Positions 50,977-55,678 of a stretch of 55,678 nt of DNA are shown in pieces. Numbering within the stretch: the stretch's first letter is position 1; every line of letters starts with the position of its first letter. A program made the translations under genes and the position numbers. Below the pieces are notes generated by a model. That model was not told the DNA's origin, did no database searches, and saw only the letters and a list, made by a program, of their open reading frames with translations. The stretch covers positions 1-55,678 of the forward strand of contig JAQGIP010000100.1 of the NCBI GenBank assembly GCA_028291055.1, in the 5' to 3' direction. This stretch comes from Caulobacter sp. GTDB taxonomy: Bacteria > Pseudomonadota > Alphaproteobacteria > Caulobacterales > Caulobacteraceae.

Positions 50977-51294
50977 ATGTTCTATTTCAGCGCCTCGACC
51001 GGCGGCTTCTACATCACCCAGCTGCATGGACCTCGCACGATGACGGTGCCCGATCCTGCGTGGGTTCAGCCCCAGATTCAGTTCACCACCACCCTCGACG
51101 ACGGAGAGGTCCTGGAGTTCACGGTCGATGATGAAGCGGCCCGGCCGCCGATGATGGAGGTGCCCAATCCCGCCTGCCGCATCCCCGAGGATGCGGTGGA
51201 GGTCGAGGATGGGGAGCACCGATCTTTGATGGCGGCGCAGTCCAGCGGGTGGCGGATAGTTGCCGCTTCGGACGGCGGGCCGGGCATCGAATAG
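50977..51294 (+). CDS. Tail fibre assembly-like protein
   Basis: 105 residues, starting MFYFSASTGGFYITQLHG, the opening style of Tfa-like fibre-assembly chaperones. It directly follows the fibre gene with AGGAG upstream. Acidic strand pairs (TLDDGEVLEFTVDDEAA) and a short C-terminus follow. Assignment is from N-terminal style and place. Confidence 0.65.
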   Translation: MFYFSASTGGFYITQLHGPRTMTVPDPAWVQPQIQFTTTLDDGEVLEFTVDDEAARPPMMEVPNPACRIPEDAVEVEDGEHRSLMAAQSSGWRIVAASDGGPGIE

Positions 51295-51299
51295 AACTG

Positions 51300-51323
51300 C
51301 CCCCTCCAAAAAATAGGAGGGGG
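51300..51323 (+). terminator. Stem-loop after the fibre genes
   Basis: CCCCCTCC (51300-51307) pairs with GGAGGGGG (51316-51323) around an A-rich 8-base loop, just after the stop codon at 51294. No U-run follows, so it may be a weak terminator or mRNA 3' stabiliser separating the morphogenetic operon from the com-methyltransferase unit. Confidence 0.5.
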
Positions 51324-51373
51324 GCCGAGGCGTTGCAGCGCCTTGAACCCGCGGGAGACTGACCCGCACCTCG

Positions 51374-51391
51374 CGTGGCCGCGCGGCCACG
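51374..51391. promoter_or_regulatory. GC-rich palindrome upstream of com
   Basis: CGTGGCC-GCGC-GGCCACG is a perfect 18-base palindrome in the 145-bp gap between the fibre-assembly and com genes. Near-repeats GGGAGACTGA and TCAGTCCCTC flank it, extending the dyad. It may be an operator or methylation-sensitive site for the com-methyltransferase promoter. Confidence 0.4.
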
Positions 51392-51438
51392 TTCAGTCCC
51401 TCCACCGGGCGCGCCGGCGGGGGTCAATTTGGAAGCAT

Positions 51439-51642
51439 GTGTTGAGGGAGTCGATCCGTTGCGCCGGGTGCAGGGCGCTATTGTTTAAAGCCGCACCGTC
51501 TGCCATCGCAGATGTCATCGAGATTAAGTGCCGCCGCTGTGGCGACATGAACTTAGTGAGGCCACCGAGCCCCAACACGACCGCCACCAGAGCGGCTGAA
51601 GGGGCGTCACCTTGTGGCTCTACATACCGAATTCGTTCCTGA
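51439..51642 (+). CDS. com: Com-like zinc-finger translational activator
   Basis: 67 residues from a GTG at 51439 (TTG at 51442 possible), with GGAAG upstream. RESIRCAGCRALLFKA...VIEIKCRRCGDMN is the Com pattern: zinc ligands C8, C11, C31 and C34 and the conserved LLFKA. In Mu, Com binds mom mRNA and frees its ribosome site. Here the gene overlaps the start of a DNA methyltransferase gene by 29 bases, the same arrangement with a different modification gene. Confidence 0.88.
   Translation: MLRESIRCAGCRALLFKAAPSAIADVIEIKCRRCGDMNLVRPPSPNTTATRAAEGASPCGSTYRIRS
51569..51605 (+). promoter_or_regulatory. Stem-loop enclosing the methyltransferase ribosome binding site
   Basis: GCCCC (51569-51573) pairs with GGGGC (51601-51605), and CCGC (51581-51584) with GCGG (51592-51595) inside. 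The only Shine-Dalgarno for the methyltransferase, GAAGGGG (51598-51604), is part of the stem. The start codons TTG/GTG follow at 51612-51616. This fits Com-controlled translation. Confidence 0.6.
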
Positions 51643-52559
51643 GCCCGCCGACTTTCGCGGGCTCTCCCTGTGCGCCGGCTATGGCGGCCTCGACCTTGGG
51701 GTCCATCTCGCCGAACCCAACTACCGGACTGTGGGTTACGTCGAGCGGGAGGCCCATGCAGCGGCCGCTCTCGTGGCCCGGATGGAAGACCAGGCCCTGG
51801 CTGAGGCTGCTGTCTGGAGTGACCTTAGAACCTTCGATGGCCGCCCATGGCGCGACCGCGTTCATCTGCTCTCTGCCGGCTATCCCTGCCAGCCCTTCAG
51901 CGTCGCCGGTAAGCGCCGAGGGGCAAGTGATCCCCGACATCTCTGGCCGGAGGTCGCGCGCATTCTCGACGAGGTCCAGCCCGAGTGGGCCTTCTTTGAG
52001 AACGTCGAGGGCCATCTCGATCTGGGCTTCTCCGACGTCCTTGGCGACCTTCGCGACCTGGGTTTCAGCACAACGGCGGGCCTGTTTACTGCGCGAGAAG
52101 CGGGCGCGGGCCACCGGCGTCGTCGGCTCTTCATCGTGGCCCACGCCGACCGCTGCCGACAGCGGCTACCAGCCGGACTTGATCCTAGCCGGGGGGACGG
52201 TGCGCCTGATTGCGCCGTTCGACATTGTGAAGGAGAGCGGCGGCCAGTTCCCCCTGTCCTACTCGGCGAGGAACTGGACGGTGCTGTGGCTGGTGCTGAA
52301 GGCGGTGGGCTGGACGTCGGCAATGGCTGCCGACCCATCTTCGCCCCCGGTCCGGCTGACTTTGCGGGCTGGGAAGGGCTCCTTCGCCGATGGCCTGATC
52401 TCCAACCCTGCCTTCTACGAGCTGACCATGGGATGGCCGATTGGGTGGACCGAACCCGGGGCGCCGGTAACGGGGTTTGCAGCGTGGCTGCGGGCCTCGC
52501 GTGGTCAACTCTTAAGGCTGCGCACGGCGTTCGGTGAGGAGGCTCTAGCGGCCCTCTAA
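51612..52559 (+). other. Overlapping +1 frame with a second methyltransferase-like C-terminus
   Basis: This frame is open over the whole methyltransferase gene (TTG 51612 to TAA 52557-52559). Its first ~170 codons read as a shadow. From 52137 it reads WPTPTAADSGYQP and later NPAFYELTMGWPIGWTEP with GFAAWLRASRG. The latter is the usual end of a different class of phage cytosine methyltransferases (xNPxFVEWLMGWPIGWT). A +1 shift near 52100-52140 would join the true N-terminus to this end. Whether it is translated is not known. Confidence 0.4.
51614..52537 (+). CDS. DNA (cytosine-5) methyltransferase
   Basis: 307 residues, GTG start. Motif I LSLCAGYGGLDLG, motif IV AGYPCQPFSVAGKRRG with catalytic Cys92, motif VI FFENVEG and motif VIII GHRRRRLFIVAHA identify an m5C methyltransferase. 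The C-terminal part has FAPGPADFAGWEGLLRRWP and ADHGMADWVDRTRGAGNGV, the motif X-like end of many phage enzymes. It probably protects phage DNA from host restriction, the job Mu gives to mom. The overlapping +1 frame is also unusual (separate entry). Last gene before the right phage end. Confidence 0.9.
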   Translation: MALHTEFVPEPADFRGLSLCAGYGGLDLGVHLAEPNYRTVGYVEREAHAAAALVARMEDQALAEAAVWSDLRTFDGRPWRDRVHLLSAGYPCQPFSVAGKRRGASDPRHLWPEVARILDEVQPEWAFFENVEGHLDLGFSDVLGDLRDLGFSTTAGLFTAREAGAGHRRRRLFIVAHADRCRQRLPAGLDPSRGDGAPDCAVRHCEGERRPVPPVLLGEELDGAVAGAEGGGLDVGNGCRPIFAPGPADFAGWEGLLRRWPDLQPCLLRADHGMADWVDRTRGAGNGVCSVAAGLAWSTLKAAHGVR

Positions 52560-52578
52560 GGGGCCTCTCAGAAGCTGG

Positions 52579-52625
52579 CTGGGGTCCGGGCCGAGTGCTC
52601 TAAAAGCTCTTGTCCCGGACCCCAG
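52579..52625 (+). terminator. Stem-loop at the right end of the prophage
   Basis: CTGGGGTCCGGG (52579-52590) pairs perfectly with CCCGGACCCCAG (52614-52625). It follows the methyltransferase frames and precedes the phage terminus. Likely stops late transcription before it enters the host lipoprotein gene antisense. No U-run. Confidence 0.55.
52600..52616 (-). other. Putative transposase end-binding site R2
   Basis: Read inward from the right end, GGGACAAGAGCTTTTAG matches R1 at 13 of 17 positions and lies 22 bases inside it, the spacing of adjacent Mu end sites. Confidence 0.6.
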
Positions 52626-52638
52626 AAGCTTTTGTCGC
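52622..52638 (-). other. Putative transposase end-binding site R1
   Basis: Read inward from the right end, GCGACAAAAGCTTCTGG occupies bases 7-23 from the terminus, the same offset as L1 at the left end. Confidence 0.6.
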
Positions 52639-52644
52639 GCTACA

Positions 52645-52649
52645 CCCAC
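52645..52649. repeat. Target-site duplication CCCAC, right copy
   Basis: Identical to 13927-13931 and directly adjacent to the phage TACA terminus at 52644. Confidence 0.9.
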
Positions 52650-52701
52650 CCGGTCTTCGCTACGCTACGACCACCCTCCCCCGATCGGGGGAGGGAAAGA
52701 G
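52650..52701. repeat. Right arm (distal part) of the host intergenic palindrome
   Basis: Together with 13919-13931 this restores the complement of the left arm at 13797-13856. It holds CCCTCCCCC-GATC-GGGGGAGGG, itself a hairpin, which in the minus direction would end the transcript of the lipoprotein gene. Confidence 0.78.
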
Positions 52702-52708
52702 AAAGCGA

Positions 52709-53275
52709 TCAGCCCTGCTTGTCGTCCGCGTTCTCGTCCGAACTCTTCCGACGCCCGCCCTTGGCCTGGGTCTGCGCCCCGGTCTTCTGCTTGGCCCAGT
52801 AGGCCGCGCCATCCTTCGGCTTGAACATCGCCCGAGGCGCGCCGTCTGCCGTAGCCACCGCGAACACATTGCCGTTCGGGTCATAGATCAGCCGGTCGCC
52901 GTTGGCCCGCTTGATGATCTCCGACCCGGCGGGCGGGGCGGCGATGAAGGCCTGGGCGGTGCGCACGTAATCCTCCACCGAGCCCGCGCCGAACGACTGG
53001 CCGTCGCGCTTGAAGTGGTAGCGGGCGTTGTCCTCCGCGCCATGCTGGCGGTTGGCGGCCCACAGGGGCTTGCCGTCCAGCAGCGGCGTCGGATCCTTGC
53101 GGTGATCGACGCCGGAAGCCGCGCCGCCGCGCGAGTCGGCGAAGGACGACTTCGCGCCCCCGTCGCTGGACGCCACGGTGCGCACGGCGGAAGCGCCGCC
53201 GTCACAGGCGGAAAGGGTAAGCGAAAAGGCCAAAACGGCCAGCACGGCGGGGCCGTACAACTTTGCACTGGTCAT
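52709..53275 (-). CDS. Lipoprotein with a toxin-like C-terminal domain, unknown function
   Basis: 188 residues from the ATG at 53275; an in-frame upstream start at 53314 would spoil the signal peptide. AVLAFSLTLSAC is a lipoprotein signal with lipobox LSAC. After a low-complexity Ser/Ala/Gly part, the body reads HFKRDGQSFGAGSVEDYVRTAQAFIAAPPAGS...RANGDRLIYDPNGNVFAVATADGAPRAMFKP. That is the style of a small domain often seen at the end of Rhs/haemagglutinin or pyocin-like proteins. Whether it is active or structural is unknown. The C-terminus is Lys-rich. Host gene, convergent with ubiB before the prophage entered. Confidence 0.7.
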   Translation of the reverse strand: MTSAKLYGPAVLAVLAFSLTLSACDGGASAVRTVASSDGGAKSSFADSRGGAASGVDHRKDPTPLLDGKPLWAANRQHGAEDNARYHFKRDGQSFGAGSVEDYVRTAQAFIAAPPAGSEIIKRANGDRLIYDPNGNVFAVATADGAPRAMFKPKDGAAYWAKQKTGAQTQAKGGRRKSSDENADDKQG

Positions 53276-53422
53276 CGATTCAGCTCCCCAGCTGTCTGTG
53301 AAACGAGAGAACAAAGGGTGTCCGTGAACAAATAAGGAACAAGCAAAGCCGTTTGTCGAGTCCTATCTTTGACCCGTCCCGATTTGCTAGGAGGGACGGC
53401 CCTCTCTCAAGGATCGCGACCC

Positions 53423-54679
53423 TTGGCCAAAGCCCCTCAACCGCCGACGCCGAAGCCCGCGCCAACCCCCGTGGCCGTCCCCACCCCCGACAGGCGCGTC
53501 CTGCTGATCGTCGGCGGCGGCGTGGCGGCCTACAAGGCGCTCGAACTGACCCGCCTCCTGCGCAAGGCCGGCGTCGGCGTGCGCCCCCTGCTGACCAAGG
53601 CTGGCGCGCAGTTCGTCACCCCCCTGTCGCTGTCCTCCCTGGCCGAGGACAAGGTCTACACCGACCTCTTCTCGCTCACCGACGAAGCCGAGATGGGCCA
53701 CATCCAGCTGTCGCGCTCGGCCGACCTGGTGGTGGTCGTCCCCGCCACCGCCGACCTGATGGCCAAGGCCGCCCACGGCCTGGCGAATGACCTGGCCTCC
53801 ACCACCCTGCTGGCCACCGACAAGCCGGTGCTGATGGCGCCCGCCATGAATGTGCGCATGTGGCTGCACCCCGCCACCCAGCGCAACGTCGCCACCCTCA
53901 AGGCCGACGGCGTCCACATCGTCGGGCCCGACGACGGGGCCATGGCCTGCGGCGAGTTCGGCCCGGGCCGCATGGCCGAGCCGGCAGCCATCTTCGACGC
54001 CATCATGGGCCTGCTGGCCGGCGAGGCCTCGCGGCCGCTGGCCGGCAAGCACGTCATCGTCACCGCCGGCCCCACCGCCGAACCCCTCGATCCCGTGCGC
54101 GTCCTCACCAACCGCTCCAGCGGCAAGCAGGGCTTCGCCATCGCCGGCGCCCTGGCCCGCCTTGGCGCGCGGGTCACCCTGGTCGCCGGCCCGGTGAACC
54201 TGCCCACCCCCTTCGGCGTCGACCGGGTCGATGTGGAGACGGCGGTGGAGATGCTGACCATCTGCCAGGGCGCGCTGCCCGCCGACGCGGCGGTCTGCGT
54301 GGCGGCCGTGGCCGATTGGCGCCCCGACGAGGCCTTCGGCGTCAAGCTGAAGAAGGGCAGGGAGGGTCCGCCGACCCTGCGGCTGGTGGAAAACCCCGAC
54401 ATCCTGGCCACCCTGTCGGCCTCGGGCCCCCGTCGCCCCACCCTGGTGGTCGGCTTCGCGGCGGAGACCAACGACGTCATCGCCAACGCCCGCGCCAAGC
54501 TGGCCCGCAAGGGCTGCGACCTGATCGTGGCCAACGACGTCAGCGAGGCCGGCGTCATGGGCGGCGACGACAACACCGTGGTCATCGTCTCCAAGCGCGG
54601 CGTCGACAAGTGGGAGCGCGCGCCCAAGGCTGAAGTGGCCGCCAGACTGGCGCGCGGCATCGCCGAATCGTTGCAGTAG
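53423..54679 (+). CDS. coaBC: Phosphopantothenoylcysteine decarboxylase/phosphopantothenate-cysteine ligase (CoaBC)
   Basis: Bifunctional coenzyme A biosynthesis enzyme; adds cysteine to 4'-phosphopantothenate and decarboxylates the product. The flavin-binding CoaC half shows LLIVGGGVAAYKALELTRLL, HIQLSRSADLVVVVPATADLMAKAAHGLANDL, APAMNVRMW and ACGEFGPGRMAE. The CoaB half shows VTAGPTAEPLDPVRVLTNRSSGKQG and VAAVADWRPD. TTG 53423 has AAGGA nine bases upstream. A TTG at 53369 is an alternative. 418 residues, standard length. Confidence 0.95.
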   Translation: MAKAPQPPTPKPAPTPVAVPTPDRRVLLIVGGGVAAYKALELTRLLRKAGVGVRPLLTKAGAQFVTPLSLSSLAEDKVYTDLFSLTDEAEMGHIQLSRSADLVVVVPATADLMAKAAHGLANDLASTTLLATDKPVLMAPAMNVRMWLHPATQRNVATLKADGVHIVGPDDGAMACGEFGPGRMAEPAAIFDAIMGLLAGEASRPLAGKHVIVTAGPTAEPLDPVRVLTNRSSGKQGFAIAGALARLGARVTLVAGPVNLPTPFGVDRVDVETAVEMLTICQGALPADAAVCVAAVADWRPDEAFGVKLKKGREGPPTLRLVENPDILATLSASGPRRPTLVVGFAAETNDVIANARAKLARKGCDLIVANDVSEAGVMGGDDNTVVIVSKRGVDKWERAPKAEVAARLARGIAESLQ

Positions 54680-54685
54680 ACGTCC

Positions 54686-55147
54686 ATGTCCAGCACGCCC
54701 CCCATCATCCCGCTCACCCGCCTGGCCCACGCCGAGGGCCTGCCGCTTCCGGCCTATGAGACGACCGGCTCGGCGGGCATGGATCTGCGCGCGGCGGTGG
54801 CCGAGGGCGAGACCCTGACCTTGAAGCCCGGCGCCCGGGCCATGGTCCCCACCGGCCTGGCCTTCGCCGTGCCCCACGGATTCGAGGCCCAGGTGCGGCC
54901 GCGCTCGGGCTTGGCGGCCAAGGCGGGCGTCACCTGCCTCAATTCACCCGGCACCATCGACAGCGACTATCGCGGCGAGGTGCAGGTGATCCTGATCAAC
55001 CACGGCCAGGACGATTTCATCGTCCGCCGCGGCGACCGCATCGCCCAGCTGGTCATCGCCCCGGTGGTCCAGGCCTCCTGGGCCGAGGTTGCCGATCTCG
55101 ACGACACCGGCCGCGGCGCCGGCGGCTTCGGCTCGACGGGCGTCTAG
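54686..55147 (+). CDS. dut: Deoxyuridine 5'-triphosphate nucleotidohydrolase (dUTPase)
   Basis: Hydrolyses dUTP to dUMP and pyrophosphate, keeping uracil out of DNA and feeding dTMP synthesis. All five trimeric dUTPase motifs are present: [58 protein letters not shown]. 153 residues, full length. It follows coaBC by six bases, a common pairing. Its TAG overlaps the TAG of the converging amidase gene by two bases. Confidence 0.97.
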   Translation: MSSTPPIIPLTRLAHAEGLPLPAYETTGSAGMDLRAAVAEGETLTLKPGARAMVPTGLAFAVPHGFEAQVRPRSGLAAKAGVTCLNSPGTIDSDYRGEVQVILINHGQDDFIVRRGDRIAQLVIAPVVQASWAEVADLDDTGRGAGGFGSTGV

Positions 55148-55678
55148 AGGTCCTGCGGCCGTGTCGGCGCGGTGAAGCCGGCGATTGTCTCGTCCAGGGC
55201 CTGGGCCACGGCCAGGGTTCGCGAATCGGATCCGCGCGGGCCGATGATCTGCACCCCGACGGGCAGGCCCGAATGGGTGAAGCCGGCGGGGACGATGGTG
55301 GCGGGCAGGCCGCAGACGCTGGCCAGGGCGCTCCAGTGGGCCAGGGCGGCGTAGGGGATGCTGCGTCCGTCCGAGCTGCGCAGGGCGCGGCCGCCCGGCT
55401 GGTGGGCGAATGGGGCCACGCCCACGCAGGGGGCCAGGATGACGTTGCAGGTCTCGAACGCCGCCTTGGCCGTCAGGCGCAGGCGCGCCCGCGCCTCGAC
55501 GGCGGCCAGCCACTGGCGGTGGTCGGCGGTGTGGCCGAGCACCTCGCCGGCCCAGGACCACGCTCCCATGCCCGTGCGGCGCAGGACGGCGGCGGGGGCC
55601 CGCAGGAGCCGCTCGCGCCAATAGAGCCCGGCGGGCTGGTCCTGGGACTCGGTCATGGACAACAGGTCGGCGAACAGG
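55144..55678 (-). CDS. Amidase signature family protein, C-terminal part (N-terminus outside the window)
   Basis: About 177 C-terminal residues. The reading frame is open to the right edge ([25 protein letters not shown]). [21 protein letters not shown] and the end [50 protein letters not shown] are diagnostic of amidase-signature hydrolases such as GatA-like or 6-aminohexanoate-cyclic-dimer hydrolases. The Ser-Ser-Lys triad would be outside the window. Substrate unknown. Converges on dut. Confidence 0.88.
   Translation of the reverse strand, partial: LFADLLSMTESQDQPAGLYWRERLLRAPAAVLRRTGMGAWSWAGEVLGHTADHRQWLAAVEARARLRLTAKAAFETCNVILAPCVGVAPFAHQPGGRALRSSDGRSIPYAALAHWSALASVCGLPATIVPAGFTHSGLPVGVQIIGPRGSDSRTLAVAQALDETIAGFTAPTRPQDL

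Larger units (their letters stand above)
13932..52644. mobile_element. Complete Mu-like transposable prophage, 38,713 bp
   Basis: The element is bounded by TGTA at 13932 and TACA at 52644 and flanked by the direct repeat CCCAC. The terminal 23 bases of the two ends agree at 14 positions as inverted repeats. It encodes a repressor, Ner, MuA and MuB, Gam, GemA, Mor, lysis proteins, a Mu-type head set (terminase gp27/gp28, portal gp29, MuF, protease/scaffold, capsid gpT), a contractile Mu tail, fibre genes and Com plus a DNA methyltransferase. All essential Mu-type modules are present and in frame, so the prophage looks intact. Base composition is like the host, so it is a well-adapted resident of this lineage. 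Confidence 0.96.

Noticed and set aside
50228..51294. Invertible tail-fibre segment (Mu G-loop type)
   Set aside because: Only one fibre gene and one assembly gene are present; no second inverted set or invertase gene is seen.
13932..52644. Integrase-type attachment site or tRNA target
   Set aside because: No integrase gene, no tRNA and no long direct repeat; the 5-bp duplication and DDE transposase explain the insertion.
53387..54877. A ~500-codon open frame on the minus strand across coaBC
   Set aside because: Repetitive Gly/Gln/His-rich translation with no domain; antisense shadow of coaBC.

Overview
The window is a high-GC alphaproteobacterial chromosome segment, most likely from the Caulobacteraceae (Caulobacter/Phenylobacterium type). 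This rests on gene content and order: dnaK, alkB, dnaA, rpsT, mutM, ubiE, ubiB, coaBC and dut lie together, as they do near the Caulobacter replication origin. The family call is an inference from synteny and protein style; no database search was possible.

Layout. Bases 1-13787 are host: dnaK (partial, minus), alkB, three tandem paralogous secreted alpha/beta-hydrolases, a dienelactone-hydrolase-like protein, dnaA (minus), rpsT (minus, with a clear promoter and terminator), an enoyl-CoA hydratase, a TraB/GumN protein, mutM, then divergent ubiE-ubiB. Bases 13932-52644 are a complete Mu-like transposable prophage of 38,713 bp. Its ends can be set to the base: TGTA...TACA termini, imperfect terminal inverted repeats with subterminal transposase-site-like repeats, and a 5-bp target duplication CCCAC at 13927-13931 and 52645-52649. 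Bases 52650-55678 are host again: a small lipoprotein gene (minus), coaBC, dut and the end of an amidase gene. Removing the prophage restores a long intergenic palindrome between ubiB and the lipoprotein gene, so the phage entered a non-coding hairpin element and broke no gene.

Prophage logic. A leftward unit encodes the repressor, a lipoprotein and two small accessory proteins. The rightward early operon runs ner, a ParB-like gene, the MuA transposase, the MuB ATPase, Gam, many small unknown genes, GemA and the Mor activator. A 7-2-7 dyad directly after mor, repeated once before the protease gene at 36 kb, marks two probable Mor-driven late promoters. The first late operon holds lysis genes (a cell-wall enzyme with an L,D-transpeptidase-type motif, holin, nested spanins), terminase, portal, an unusual four-gene virion-surface-like cassette and a MuF protein with a toxin-like tail. 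The second holds protease/scaffold, capsid, contractile tail, baseplate and fibre genes. At the right end a Com zinc finger precedes a 5-methylcytosine methyltransferase instead of mom. The methyltransferase start signal lies in a stem-loop, and its 3' part looks protein-coding in two reading frames at once.
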